Below are positions 8,419 to 17,226 of a stretch of DNA of 64,000 nt, piece after piece. Made by a program: the position numbers and the translations under genes. Under the pieces are notes generated by a model that made no database searches, was not told where the DNA came from, and saw nothing but the letters and a program-made list of their open reading frames with translations. How positions within the stretch are numbered: the stretch's first letter is position 1; every line of letters starts with the position of its first letter. The stretch comes from Devosia litorisediminis (GTDB lineage: Bacteria > Pseudomonadota > Alphaproteobacteria > Rhizobiales > Devosiaceae): assembly GCF_018334155.1 (NCBI RefSeq), contig NZ_JAGXTP010000003.1:372001-436000 (forward strand). The letters are read 5' to 3'.

Positions 8419-9368
8419 TGGCCAAGCGCAAGCCGGTCCTGGCGCCGTATCACCATTTCACCAAGGCGCAATGGGGGGCCCTGCGCGCCGACGAACCCAT
8501 GACGCTGACCCGCGAAGACATTTCGCGTCTGCGCACACTGAGCGATCCGATCTCGCTTGAAGAGGCCGAAGAGACCTATCTGCCGCTGACGCGTCTGCTC
8601 TCATTCTATGTCGAGGCGATCCAGAACCTGCACTCGGTCTCGACCCGTTTTCTCGAAACCCGCGACCACAAGGTCCCCTTCATCATCGGTGTGGCCGGGT
8701 CGGTCGCGGTGGGCAAGTCGACCACCGCGCGTATCCTGCAGGCGCTCCTGCAGCGCTGGCCGGCCAGCCCCAAGGTGGATCTGGTCACCACGGACGGCTT
8801 CCTGCATCCCAATGCGGAGCTGGAAAAGCGCGGCATCATGGCGCGCAAGGGTTTTCCCGAAAGCTATGATCGCGCCCGCTTCGTGCAGTTTCTGGCCGAT
8901 ATCAAATCGGGCAAGACCAACGTCAAGGTGCCGGTCTATTCCCACATGGTCTACGACGTGGTGCCCGATAGCGAAGTCACCATCGAGCAGCCCGATATCC
9001 TGATCGTTGAGGGGCTCAACATCCTGCAGCCCGGCGAATTGCCCAAGAACGGCGCGCCGATCCTGTTCGCTTCGGACTTCATCGATTTCTCGATCTATAT
9101 CGACGCCGAAGTCGATGATCTTGAGGCCTGGTTCATGGAGCGCTTCTTCCGCCTGCGCGAGACCGCCTTCAAGGACCCAACCTCGTTCTTCCGCCGCTTT
9201 GCCGAAATGAGCGAAGAAGAAGCTGGCGAATTTGGCCGCATGGTGTGGCGCACCATCAACCTGCCCAACCTGCTCGACAATGTGCTGCCCACGCGCGGCC
9301 GTGCCGATCTCATCCTCAAAAAGGGCAAGAGCCACCACATCGAGGACGTCAAGCTGCGCCGGGTCTAA
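8418..9368 (+). CDS. coaA: Type I pantothenate kinase
   Basis: A 316-residue kinase catalysing the first committed step of coenzyme A synthesis. The P-loop GSVAVGKST is near residues 94-102, followed by the DLVTTDGFLHPNAELE, KGFPESYD and SHMVYDVVPD segments typical of bacterial CoaA. Length matches the E. coli enzyme (316). It starts on the hisE stop codon and therefore closes the his operon, an arrangement common in Hyphomicrobiales. It meets the VOC gene tail to tail with a four-base overlap of stop codons. Confidence 0.97.
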   Translation: MAKRKPVLAPYHHFTKAQWGALRADEPMTLTREDISRLRTLSDPISLEEAEETYLPLTRLLSFYVEAIQNLHSVSTRFLETRDHKVPFIIGVAGSVAVGKSTTARILQALLQRWPASPKVDLVTTDGFLHPNAELEKRGIMARKGFPESYDRARFVQFLADIKSGKTNVKVPVYSHMVYDVVPDSEVTIEQPDILIVEGLNILQPGELPKNGAPILFASDFIDFSIYIDAEVDDLEAWFMERFFRLRETAFKDPTSFFRRFAEMSEEEAGEFGRMVWRTINLPNLLDNVLPTRGRADLILKKGKSHHIEDVKLRRV

Positions 9369-9715
9369 TAGGTCCCGTGCTGGGGCTGGCTGAAGATGAT
9401 CTGATTGCCGTCGCTGTCGCGGAACTTGGCGGTCTTGAAGAAATCGCCCATCGATTTGGCGACCGGCTTGAGCCCCTGCAGGCTTAGCCGGCCCAGCTCC
9501 TCGGCCAGATCATCAACGATCAGCGTCAGCGTTGACGCCCCCGCCTTGTCGCTGTCCGCCAGGATCTGCACCCAGCCACCACCGGGCAGTTTCCACTCCG
9601 CAACATCGCTGATCGGCCGCGCATCTGGCGCCCGCCCAAACAGCCGTTCATAGAAATCGAGCGCCTCGGTGATGTCGTCCACCGCGATACCGGCCAGCGC
9701 GTTGGTGATAGTCAA
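9365..9715 (-). CDS. VOC-superfamily (glyoxalase-like) protein
   Basis: A 116-residue single-domain vicinal-oxygen-chelate protein. It shows ALAGIAVDDITEALDFYERLFGR at the N terminus and the FRDSDGNQIIFSQP strand near the C terminus, the paired beta-alpha-beta-beta-beta modules of the fold. The usual N-terminal metal histidine or glutamate is not obvious, so catalysis is uncertain; it may be a binding protein or an enzyme of unknown substrate. It is convergent with coaA and divergent from dapB. Confidence 0.8.
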   Translation of the reverse strand: MTITNALAGIAVDDITEALDFYERLFGRAPDARPISDVAEWKLPGGGWVQILADSDKAGASTLTLIVDDLAEELGRLSLQGLKPVAKSMGDFFKTAKFRDSDGNQIIFSQPQHGTY

Positions 9716-9788
9716 ATCAGCGTCCTTGGTTTTGTCCCAACCTCAACCTTACCATGTTGACGGTAATGCGGCAGGCCCGGGCACAGTG

Positions 9789-9817
9789 TTGGCCTTTTAT
9801 CACAGCGCTGCTATAGC
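9789..9817 (+). promoter_or_regulatory. Candidate sigma-70-type promoter of dapB
   Basis: TTGGCC and TATAGC are separated by 17 bases, with the -10 ending 24 bases before the dapB ATG. Confidence 0.45.
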
Positions 9818-9841
9818 CCAGACCGAATTGGGAGACGACAG

Positions 9842-10654
9842 ATGGCAGAACTCAAGGTCGTGGTCGCTGGCGCCGGTGGGCGCATGGGTGCGGCCAATAT
9901 TCGCGCTGTCGCGGCGCAGGCCGGGCTGAGCCTGCATGCTGCCGTCGATCGTGTCGGCGCCGACGCCATTGGCCAGGATGCCGGGCTGTTCGCGGGCATT
10001 GCCGCACAGGGCGTCACCATTACCGATGATCTTGATGTCGCTCTGGTGGGCGCCGACATCATTATCGATTTTACCGCGCCCCAGGCCAGTGTGGCGCTGG
10101 CCGCCCGCGTGGCCGATCTCGGCCTGGTGCACATTATCGGCACTACTGGTTGTAGCGAAGCTGACGACGCGGCGATTGCCCAATCGGCCAAGGATGGCGC
10201 GCGCATCGTCAAGTCCGGCAATTTTTCTATGGGCATGGTGGTGCTGACCAATCTGGTCGAAAAGGCTGCCGCCGCCCTGGCTGACTACGATATCGACATT
10301 CTTGAAATGCACCACAACCGCAAGGTCGACGCACCATCGGGTACTGCCCTGATGCTCGGCGAAGCCGCCGCCAAGGGCCGCGATATTTCGCTCAAGGCCC
10401 ATGCGGTGCGCGTCCGGGATGGCCATACCGGCCCGCGCGAAACCGGCACGATCGGTTTTGCCACCCTGCGCGGCGGTACGGTTGTGGGCGATCATTCGGT
10501 GATCCTGGCGGGTCCCGGCGAGCGGATCGAGCTGGGCCACCGCGCCGAGGACCGTTCGATCTTTGCCAATGGCGCTGCCCGCGCCGCCCTCTGGGCTGCC
10601 GATCAGCAGCCCGGGCTCTATTCCATGGTCGACGTGCTCGGCCTCAACGACTGA
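9842..10654 (+). CDS. dapB: 4-hydroxy-tetrahydrodipicolinate reductase
   Basis: A 270-residue NAD(P)H-dependent reductase of lysine and diaminopimelate synthesis. The Rossmann motif [11 protein letters not shown] is at residues 9-19, the hinge IGTTG in the middle, and the substrate-binding signature [16 protein letters not shown] in the catalytic domain. GGGAGA precedes the ATG by about eight bases. It is followed 15 bases later by gpmA, with which it is probably cotranscribed. Confidence 0.97.
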   Translation: MAELKVVVAGAGGRMGAANIRAVAAQAGLSLHAAVDRVGADAIGQDAGLFAGIAAQGVTITDDLDVALVGADIIIDFTAPQASVALAARVADLGLVHIIGTTGCSEADDAAIAQSAKDGARIVKSGNFSMGMVVLTNLVEKAAAALADYDIDILEMHHNRKVDAPSGTALMLGEAAAKGRDISLKAHAVRVRDGHTGPRETGTIGFATLRGGTVVGDHSVILAGPGERIELGHRAEDRSIFANGAARAALWAADQQPGLYSMVDVLGLND

Positions 10655-10669
10655 ACAAGGATGATTTTG

Positions 10670-11284
10670 ATGACCGGAACCCTGATCCTCGTCCGCCACG
10701 GCCAGAGCGAGTGGAACCTGAAAAACCTCTTCACCGGCTGGCGCAATCCGGACCTGACCGAAAAGGGTGTTGAAGAAGCCCGCGAGACCGGCAAGGCGCT
10801 CAAGGCCAAGGGCATCGTACCGGACTATTACTACACCTCGGCCCTGCGTCGCGCCCAGCACACGCTGGACCTGATGCTTGAGGAAATGGGCATCGACAAT
10901 GTCACCATCACCCGCAATATCGCGCTCAATGAGCGTGACTATGGTGATCTGGCGGGTCTGAACAAGGACGACGCCCGCGTCAAATGGGGTGAGGAGCAGG
11001 TCCATATCTGGCGCCGCAGCTACGACGTTCCCCCGCCCGGCGGCGAGAGCCTGAAGGACACGGCCGACCGCACCCTGCCCTATTACGAGACCGAATTGCT
11101 GCCGCTGCTCAAGGCCGGCAAGACCGTGCTGGTCGCCGCTCACGGCAATTCGCTGCGCGCCCTGGTCAAGTACATTGAAGACCTGACGCCCGAGCAGATT
11201 CTGGCCCGCGAAATCGGCACCGGTCAGCCAACGGTTTATGAGATCAGCACCGACGGTAAGCTCGAGCGCCGCGTCGAGCTTTAG
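10670..11284 (+). CDS. gpmA: 2,3-bisphosphoglycerate-dependent phosphoglycerate mutase
   Basis: A 204-residue dPGM that interconverts 3- and 2-phosphoglycerate. The phosphohistidine motif [10 protein letters not shown] opens the protein, followed by [13 protein letters not shown], and the second histidine lies in [13 protein letters not shown]. The ATG at 10670 has AAGGA eight bases upstream; the ATG at 10661 would overlap that site. The form is shorter than the 250-residue E. coli enzyme, as usual in alphaproteobacteria. Confidence 0.95.
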   Translation: MTGTLILVRHGQSEWNLKNLFTGWRNPDLTEKGVEEARETGKALKAKGIVPDYYYTSALRRAQHTLDLMLEEMGIDNVTITRNIALNERDYGDLAGLNKDDARVKWGEEQVHIWRRSYDVPPPGGESLKDTADRTLPYYETELLPLLKAGKTVLVAAHGNSLRALVKYIEDLTPEQILAREIGTGQPTVYEISTDGKLERRVEL

Positions 11285-11285
11285 C

Positions 11286-12320
11286 TCAATCATCTTCCAG
11301 CGGCGGGCCGGCACCGGCCCGCTGCGGTTCGACATAGAGCGACAGCGTCAGCGAGCGAATGACGGCGAACAACGGTGTGGCCAGCGCCACACCCGGCAGC
11401 CCGAACAGGGCCCCCATCACCAGCATCATGCACAGCGACCACGCCGGCGGCAGCGAAATGATCCGCGCCTGCAGCATGGGCGTGAGCACATAGCCTTCCA
11501 GATTCTGGATCAGCAAAAGCCCCCCAACGCCGATGATCAGCGTGGTCATGTCCTGCGTCGCCAGTGTCATCAGCACCGGCACGGCGGAAAACAGCGGCCC
11601 CAGAAACGGCACGAAGTTCAACAGCCCGGCTAGTACGCCCAGCAAAATCGCATTGGGCACGCCCAGTGCCAGCAGCAGCCCCCCCATCAGCGTGCCAACC
11701 ACCATCATGGTCACCATCTGCGTGACCAGCCAGCCGCGCAGCGTATGGCCGGTGCCATCCATGGCCCGGCGGGCTTCCTCGCGCGCCGAAGCAGGCACCA
11801 TGCGCAACAGCCCGTCGCGATAACGCCCCGGCGCCAGGGCAAAGAAAATGCCCAGAAATACGATCACCACGGCATTGCTCACCAGTCCCATCGTGCTGCC
11901 GAACAGGAACTGGGCGCTGGAGAACACCCCGGCAGAACTGGGCATGAAATCGGCCAGCATGGCGCCCGGGTCATCGGGCAGCAGATCGCTGCCGGATCCA
12001 AATGAGGCCAGTTGCTGATAGATTTCTCCCGCTTGCAGCCTGAGCATCTGCACCAGCTCATCCACCGAGCGCCACAGCCCCATGCCGCCAAAGGACAGCC
12101 CCGTGGCTGTCAGCCCGACAATGGCGAGGCTGACCACGATCACCAGCGGTGCCTGTGGCAGGGGCACGACCCGGCGTATGCCGCGCACGATGGCGTCAAG
12201 CAGCGCCGCCACCAGCAGGCCGGCAAAAATGGTCAGTAGCGGTCCGGCGAGCAGCCACACCATGGCCAATCCAACCGTGGCCGCCACGCCGATGAGAACC
12301 GCGCGGACGGGTTCGGACAT
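11286..12320 (-). CDS. AI-2E family permease
   Basis: A 344-residue integral membrane protein with about seven hydrophobic segments. It has the C-terminal region ILLGVLAGLLNFVPFLGPLFSAVP, a signature of the AI-2E (UPF0118, PerM/TqsA) exporter family. The start at 12320 has GGAGG six bases upstream and is preferred over 12341. Members export autoinducer-2 or, in other bacteria, act in sodium/proton exchange; the substrate here cannot be told. It is convergent with gpmA. Confidence 0.88.
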   Translation of the reverse strand: MSEPVRAVLIGVAATVGLAMVWLLAGPLLTIFAGLLVAALLDAIVRGIRRVVPLPQAPLVIVVSLAIVGLTATGLSFGGMGLWRSVDELVQMLRLQAGEIYQQLASFGSGSDLLPDDPGAMLADFMPSSAGVFSSAQFLFGSTMGLVSNAVVIVFLGIFFALAPGRYRDGLLRMVPASAREEARRAMDGTGHTLRGWLVTQMVTMMVVGTLMGGLLLALGVPNAILLGVLAGLLNFVPFLGPLFSAVPVLMTLATQDMTTLIIGVGGLLLIQNLEGYVLTPMLQARIISLPPAWSLCMMLVMGALFGLPGVALATPLFAVIRSLTLSLYVEPQRAGAGPPLEDD

Positions 12321-12385
12321 GGTGCCTCCAGGGTTTGTCAAAGGACCAAGCCCCCAGCGCCGCCGAAGTTCCGCTCAAAGCTACC

Positions 12386-12399
12386 GATTCACGTGAAAC
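12386..12399 (+). promoter_or_regulatory. parS-like motif GATTCACGTGAAAC (copy 2)
   Basis: An exact copy in the intergenic space between the AI-2E permease start and the ada-like stop. Twenty-four bases later comes the palindrome CGCGCCAGTGGCGCG. Confidence 0.6.
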
Positions 12400-12419
12400 G
12401 TCGAACTATCCCGCAGGGC

Positions 12420-12442
12420 AAATCGCGCCAGTGGCGCGATTT
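12420..12442. terminator. Palindrome AAATCGCGCC-AGT-GGCGCGATTT
   Basis: A perfect ten-base stem with A/T ends lies just downstream of the ada-like gene on the minus strand, so it may end that transcript. The same core CGCGCCAGTGGCGCG recurs at 23396-23410 beside another parS-like site. Confidence 0.5.
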
Positions 12443-12516
12443 GAGGCGAGAAGGCGATTGAGAGCAAAGCACGAATGGCCGGGCCGTTGATGCCTGAACC
12501 AGAGGATTTTTAGCTA

Positions 12517-13404
12517 TCAGGCCTGGCGTGTCGCCGAGATCACCCCGGCTTCCCAGCCCAGAATGGCGCGCTTGCGGGGCACACCCCAGTGATAGCCGGT
12601 CAGTGCCCCCGATGTGCCCACCACGCGGTGGCACGGCACCACAAAGCTGATCGGGTTCTTGCCCACCGCCGCGCCAACGGCACGCGAGGCGGTGGGGCGG
12701 CCGATATGATTGGCCACGGCCGAATAGGTGGTCGCCTTGCCCACGGGGATCTTGAGCAGTGTCTCCCACACCTGGACTTCAAAATCGGTGCCGATCAGCA
12801 CCACCCGCACGGGCCGGTCCGCCGCCCAGTGGTTGGGATCAAAAGCCTGCGCCACCATGGGCGCAACGCGGGCATCATCCCGGGCGAAGCGGGCATTGGG
12901 CCAGCGATTGGCCAGATCCTCAAACGCCTGCTCGATCGATGTCTCTTCATCGGCAAAGCCCAGCCCGCTCATGCCGTAATCGGTCGCCGTCACCACCGCC
13001 GTGCCAAAGGGCGAGGGTGCCGCGCCCCACATCATGTCCAGTCCGGCGCCACCGGCCCGGAACACGCCGGGCGGCATCGCCTCATAGGTCACAAACAGAT
13101 CATGCAGCCGCGAGGTCGAACTCAGTCCCACCTCATAGGTGGTGTCGAGCACGCTTTCCTGCGCGCGCAGCAGACCCTTGGCATGATCCAGCGCCACGGC
13201 CTGGGCAAAGCTCTTGGGCGACAGACCACACCAGCGCCGGAAAAGATCAGTCAATTGCCGCTCGCTCAGCCCCAGCGCGCGACCGAAACCGGGCAGGTCT
13301 GCCACATCGGGTCCGTTCTCGCTGAGATAGCGAATGGCCGCCCTGATGGTGTCGTAATCATTGGCCGGACTGATCTGTGCCGCCTGGTTCATCGCCACGC
13401 TCAT
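12517..13404 (-). CDS. Ada-like AraC HTH / methylated-DNA-protein cysteine methyltransferase
   Basis: A 295-residue fusion. Residues about 15-115 form an AraC-type DNA-binding domain (GLSERQLTDLFRRWCGLSPKSFAQ). The C-terminal 170 residues are an O6-methylguanine transferase with the acceptor cysteine in FVVPCHRVV and the RAVGAAVGKNP helix. The zinc-binding phosphotriester-repair domain of E. coli Ada is absent. Such two-domain forms are common in this class. It probably repairs alkylated DNA and may regulate its own gene. An in-frame ATG 12 bases downstream of the chosen start is an alternative. Confidence 0.92.
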   Translation of the reverse strand: MSVAMNQAAQISPANDYDTIRAAIRYLSENGPDVADLPGFGRALGLSERQLTDLFRRWCGLSPKSFAQAVALDHAKGLLRAQESVLDTTYEVGLSSTSRLHDLFVTYEAMPPGVFRAGGAGLDMMWGAAPSPFGTAVVTATDYGMSGLGFADEETSIEQAFEDLANRWPNARFARDDARVAPMVAQAFDPNHWAADRPVRVVLIGTDFEVQVWETLLKIPVGKATTYSAVANHIGRPTASRAVGAAVGKNPISFVVPCHRVVGTSGALTGYHWGVPRKRAILGWEAGVISATRQA

Positions 13405-13473
13405 TGCTGATTGCTGTCGTGATCAAGGCTGTAGAACCCATCGGGTCCCGAAGCGACCCGGTTTTGCCCGAAC

Positions 13474-13956
13474 CTAGTTGCGTGCCCGGCGCAACGCCGT
13501 CCCCAGCGCCTTGGCAAAGCTCGATTTGTCTTCGGTGCTCAGGAATGCGCCCAGCTCGAACACATCCTTGCCATCGCGCAGGCAGACCGCATTGGTCTTT
13601 TCGTGCTCGTCGCGGGTCAGCACCAGCCGGATGCTCACCGGATCAAACCGGCGCAGCATGCTTTGGCCAGCACTGTCCACGCTGAGCCACTCGATCTGGT
13701 CGGACCATACCGTGACGCGCTCGCTGCGCTTGCTGCGGCGCAGCGCTACATGGAGCGCACCGATGATGGCCGCGCCGGTCAGCCCCATCAATGCAGTGAC
13801 CGGAAAGGCGCCCATCGACATGAACAACAGGCCGGGCATGGCGAACAGCGCGGCGGTCAGGCCGAACAACACCCAGGCGCCGCGCGCGCTCAGCGAGCGG
13901 TTGGGCGTCAGTTCTGCCGCAAACAGCGGCGTTGTGGTTGTGGCTTGCATTGGCAT
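13474..13956 (-). CDS. DUF2244 membrane protein
   Basis: A 160-residue protein with two adjacent hydrophobic segments (ARGAWVLFGLTAALFAMPGLLF and ALMGLTGAAIIGALHVAL), followed by a cytoplasmic beta-rich domain ending in ALGTALRRARN. This fits DUF2244, which often neighbours cytochrome oxidase or DNA-repair genes in alphaproteobacteria. The start at 13956 is chosen because the longer frame to 14076 would run into the divergent nth gene. The function is unknown. Confidence 0.8.
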   Translation of the reverse strand: MPMQATTTTPLFAAELTPNRSLSARGAWVLFGLTAALFAMPGLLFMSMGAFPVTALMGLTGAAIIGALHVALRRSKRSERVTVWSDQIEWLSVDSAGQSMLRRFDPVSIRLVLTRDEHEKTNAVCLRDGKDVFELGAFLSTEDKSSFAKALGTALRRARN

Positions 13957-14004
13957 GGCGTTCTCTTGTGGCCTAACTATAGGCCCAGAATCAGAGGCGA
14001 GAGA

Positions 14005-14697
14005 ATGGCTGCCAGCAAAAAAGTGAAGAGCCTGCCCAGGGCGGACATCGAAGCCATCTTTGCGCGCTTCCACCAAATTGAGCCCGAACCCAAGGGGGAG
14101 CTGGACTATTCCAATGCCTTTACCCTGCTGGTGGCGGTGGTGCTGTCGGCACAGGCCACCGATGTGGGGGTCAACAAGGCAACCAAGTCATTGTTTGCAC
14201 TGGCCCCTGATCCCGCCGCCATGGTGGCGCTGGGCCAGGAACAGATCGAGCAGCATGTGCGCACCATTGGCCTGTTCCGCACCAAGGCCAAGAACGTGTT
14301 CCTGCTCAGTCAGCAATTGCTTGACCTGCACGGTGGCGAAGTGCCGCAGACCCGCGAAGCGCTCGAAGCCCTGCCTGGCGTCGGTCGCAAGACCGCAAAT
14401 GTGGTGCTCAATATCTTTTTCAAGCAGCCCGCCATCGCGGTGGACACCCATTTGTTCCGGGTTTCCAACCGCACCGGCATGGCGCCGGCCAACACACCCC
14501 TGGCGGTCGAGCAGATCCTGCTCAAGGTCATCCCCGCGCAATATATGCTGCATGCCCATCACTGGCTGATCCTGCACGGGCGCTATATCTGCAAGGCGCG
14601 CAAGCCTGAATGCTGGCGCTGCCCGATTGCCCAGTGGTGTCGCTTTACCCCCAAGACGCCCATGCCCAGCGTTCCGGCCAAGGCCCATCAGGGCTAG
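14005..14697 (+). CDS. nth: Endonuclease III
   Basis: A 230-residue DNA glycosylase/AP lyase for oxidised pyrimidines. The helix-hairpin-helix LPGVGRKTANVVLN contains the catalytic lysine, and AVDTHLFRVSNR the catalytic aspartate. The [4Fe-4S] cluster ligands are C-x6-C-x2-C-x5-C in CKARKPECWRCPIAQWC near the C terminus. The ATG at 14005 follows GAGGCGAGAG. The stop region overlaps the convergent DUF2214 gene by four bases. Confidence 0.97.
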   Translation: MAASKKVKSLPRADIEAIFARFHQIEPEPKGELDYSNAFTLLVAVVLSAQATDVGVNKATKSLFALAPDPAAMVALGQEQIEQHVRTIGLFRTKAKNVFLLSQQLLDLHGGEVPQTREALEALPGVGRKTANVVLNIFFKQPAIAVDTHLFRVSNRTGMAPANTPLAVEQILLKVIPAQYMLHAHHWLILHGRYICKARKPECWRCPIAQWCRFTPKTPMPSVPAKAHQG

Positions 14698-15146
14698 ATG
14701 CCGTAGCCCCGCGCCATGGCAGCAGCAAACAGCGGGATCAGCGCCAGCCCGATTATCTGCAGATGGATGAAGCGGCGGCTGCGCGCGATCTGGGCATCGG
14801 GCACGACAAAGCCCGGATCATCCCGCAGCGCCCGGCTCCAGCGCACCAGAGAAACGGTGGGCTGGATCGAGAGCAGGCCCACAATCACGAACAGCCCCAT
14901 CTTGCCCCAGAAAATGTGGTTGGCCAGATAATAGCCCGCCCCGCTCTGGCCAAACAGCACGCGCCCCACGCCCACGGCGATCAGCAACATTGCCGCGCCG
15001 CCATAGGCCCGGTCGATCCGTGCCAGCTGTCTCAGTCGCATGCCTTCCAGACCTGGCCGCAACAGCGCGAATTCGGCAGCGACAATCCCCACCACCACGA
15101 ACACCGCCAGATGATGGGCGACGGCCAGAACCAGATCGATATCCAT
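14694..15146 (-). CDS. DUF2214 membrane protein
   Basis: A 150-residue protein with four hydrophobic helices (starting LAVAHHLAVFVVVGIVAAE, then AMLLIAVGVGRVLF, MGLFVIVGLLSIQPTVSLVRW and LQIIGLALIPLFAAAMA). The layout and the N-terminal HH fit DUF2214, a family of small integral membrane proteins of unknown function. It is divergent from the TetR-family gene 60 bases away and may be its target. Confidence 0.82.
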   Translation of the reverse strand: MDIDLVLAVAHHLAVFVVVGIVAAEFALLRPGLEGMRLRQLARIDRAYGGAAMLLIAVGVGRVLFGQSGAGYYLANHIFWGKMGLFVIVGLLSIQPTVSLVRWSRALRDDPGFVVPDAQIARSRRFIHLQIIGLALIPLFAAAMARGYGI

Positions 15147-15206
15147 TTGCGGGGCTCCAGCACCTTATGTTATCACTGCTCACATATATGAATGGCCATG
15201 TAAACA

Positions 15207-15767
15207 ATGTCAACATCTGCCAATGCGCCTTACCATCACGGCGATCTGCGCCGCGCCCTGCTCGATGCAGCACTGATCATTCTCGAACGTGACGGCGAGG
15301 CGGGGCTGGGTCTGCGCGATCTGGCGCGGGCGGTGGGGGTGTCGCCTGCGGCGCCCTATCGCCATTTCGATAGCCGCGCCGCCCTGCTCGAAGCGCTGGC
15401 CGTCACCGGCTATCAGCGCTTCACCACCGCCATGAACGAGGTCGCGGCCAGCAACCCACCCGATATTCTCTCGGCCATGGGCAAGACCTATGTGCTGTTC
15501 GCGCTGAACAATACAGCGCTGTTCCGGCTGATGTTTTCGCCCCAGCTCAAGCGCGATAACCGCCCCGGTCTGCGCATGGCCGCCAATGCCGCCTTTGACA
15601 CGCTCCGCCAGGTCAGCGGCGGCGATAATCCCGGCGGGCGGATCGCCGCGCTGGCCGCCTGGGCCCGGGTGCATGGTCTGGCCGTCCTGCTGCTTGATGG
15701 ACAGATCGCCATCCAGGCCGGCGAGGATATCGAGGCCCTGATCACCGAAATCATCGAGAAGCGCTGA
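15207..15767 (+). CDS. TetR-family regulator with WHG-type C-terminal domain
   Basis: A 186-residue regulator. The N-terminal HTH reads LRDLARAVGVSPAAPYRHFDSRAALLEALA (about residues 33-62). The C-terminal part has the ALFRLMFSP and WARVHGLAVLLLDGQI segments of the WHG ligand domain. It is divergent from the DUF2214 membrane protein gene. The 60-base gap holds the direct near-repeat TGTAAAC and TGTCAAC close to the start, a possible operator, though this is weak. The ligand is unknown. Confidence 0.9.
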   Translation: MSTSANAPYHHGDLRRALLDAALIILERDGEAGLGLRDLARAVGVSPAAPYRHFDSRAALLEALAVTGYQRFTTAMNEVAASNPPDILSAMGKTYVLFALNNTALFRLMFSPQLKRDNRPGLRMAANAAFDTLRQVSGGDNPGGRIAALAAWARVHGLAVLLLDGQIAIQAGEDIEALITEIIEKR

Positions 15768-15838
15768 GCCGCTGGACGTTGCGCCCGGCCAAACCTTGCT
15801 CTAAACGGTCATCCGGCCCCCTCAACCCGGATCCGTTC

Positions 15839-16846
15839 ATGACCCAGACGCGCTTCGACGTTCTCACCATCGGCAATGCCATCGTCGATATCATTGCACC
15901 GGTGGAACCAGGCTTCATCGAACGCGAGGGCATGAAAGAGGGGATCATGCACCTGATCGATACCGATCGGGCCGAAGATCTCTACGCCAAGATGCCCCAG
16001 GGCCGTCAGCAGATTTCCGGCGGCAGCGCCGCCAATACCGCAGCCGGCATTGCCTCGCTGGGTGGTCGCGCCGCCTTTGTCGGCAAGGTTGCCGATGATC
16101 CGCTCGGCGATGTGTTCGAGGCCGATCTGAACGATATTGGCGTGTTCTACAATACCAGCCGCCTCAAGAATGGCGCGCTGACCGCCCGCTCGATGATCTT
16201 TCTGAGCGAAGATGGCGAGCGCACCATGAACACCTATCTGGGCGCCTGCCACCAGCTGACCGAAGCCGATATCAACGAAAACGAGATCGGCGGCGCAGCC
16301 ATTACCTTCATGGAAGGTTTCCTGTGGGATCCCCAGGAGGCCAAGAAGGCCTTCGTGCTGGCCGCCCACTATGCCCACAAGAACGAGCGCGCCGCGGCCC
16401 TGACCCTGTCTGATCCGTTCTGCGTTGATCGTTTCCGTGCCGAATTCCTCGACCTGATCCGCTCCAAGACCATCGACTACGTCTTTGCCAATGTGCACGA
16501 GCTCAAATCGCTCTATCAGACCGATGATCTGGGCGAAGCCGTGCGCGAAATTGCCAAGGATGCCGAAGTCGCGGCCATTACCATGGGGGCTGATGGCGCC
16601 ATGGCCATCCACAATGGCGAAGTGACCTCGGTCCCTGCCTTCCCCATCGACAAGGTGGTCGACGCCACCGGCGCGGGCGATCTGTTCGCCTCGGGCTTCC
16701 TGCTCGGTCTGGCCCGCAATCAGACCATGGAAGAAGCCCTCAAGACCGGCTGTCTGTCGGCCCATGAAGTGATCAGCCATATCGGCGCAAGGCCACAGGT
16801 CGACCTGACCACCCTGCTCAGCCAGCACGGCCTGGCCGCCAGCTAG
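15839..16846 (+). CDS. PfkB-family (adenosine kinase-like) sugar kinase
   Basis: A 335-residue ribokinase-fold kinase. The glycine-rich substrate segment QQISGGSAANTAAGIASLGG lies near residue 60, and the catalytic signature DATGAGDLFASGF near residue 280 contains the base aspartate. Length and N terminus (FDVLTIGNAIVDII) resemble alphaproteobacterial adenosine kinases, but substrate cannot be fixed from sequence. The ATG at 15839 gives the family N terminus; an upstream in-frame start at 15779 is less likely. Confidence 0.9.
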   Translation: MTQTRFDVLTIGNAIVDIIAPVEPGFIEREGMKEGIMHLIDTDRAEDLYAKMPQGRQQISGGSAANTAAGIASLGGRAAFVGKVADDPLGDVFEADLNDIGVFYNTSRLKNGALTARSMIFLSEDGERTMNTYLGACHQLTEADINENEIGGAAITFMEGFLWDPQEAKKAFVLAAHYAHKNERAAALTLSDPFCVDRFRAEFLDLIRSKTIDYVFANVHELKSLYQTDDLGEAVREIAKDAEVAAITMGADGAMAIHNGEVTSVPAFPIDKVVDATGAGDLFASGFLLGLARNQTMEEALKTGCLSAHEVISHIGARPQVDLTTLLSQHGLAAS

Positions 16847-16859
16847 GCGTTCTCTGCCG

Positions 16860-17042
16860 CTAGTCGAGCCCCCACTTGGAGTTGATGGCCTTCATGATCC
16901 GCTCAAACCGGGCTTCGCTCCACCCGGCTGAGAGCATGACGAAGAATGCGATTGCAGCCAGTGCTGTCGGCACACTGCTTTACGCCGCGGAATAAACAAC
17001 CGCAGCGGCAACCAGCGCAGATAGAAAACGCATAAAGTCCAT
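16860..17042 (-). pseudogene. Interrupted small membrane protein gene (in-frame stop)
   Basis: Read on the minus strand from the ATG at 17042 (with GGGAGA six bases upstream) the frame gives MDFMRFLSALVAAAVVYSAA, then TAA at 16980-16982. It continues in the same frame for 39 more codons, SSVPTALAAIAFFVML and then SAGWSEARFERIMKAINSKW, to TAG. Both halves look coding: two hydrophobic segments followed by an amphipathic basic tail. One nonsense mutation in a 60-codon gene is the simplest reading; translation of the second half from an internal GTG is possible. No family is recognised. Confidence 0.55.
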
Positions 17043-17226
17043 TCCCATTCTCCCAAACATCAGATTCTGGAGCCTCGCCTTGGGCTTTAGGAAACAACAA
17101 GATGTATCGTCCCCGGCATGCCGCTGCTGAGAAGTAGTTAACGCTACCGGCATGGAGCAAATAGGGCGTTGAACATCTCTGGGAGTCGAAGCCCTTCCCG
17201 CTAGAACACGATCTTTGACGGCGGAC
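17043..17226. other. Intergenic region without recognised features
   Basis: Together with the interrupted small gene this fills the 380-base gap between the PfkB-type kinase and the hyi-like gene. I see no hairpin, tRNA or conserved frame in it. Confidence 0.4.

Noticed and set aside
16903..17160. An 85-codon frame on the minus strand
   Set aside because: It is Cys-rich and random-looking; another frame of the same strand (16860-17042) has clear membrane-protein features.
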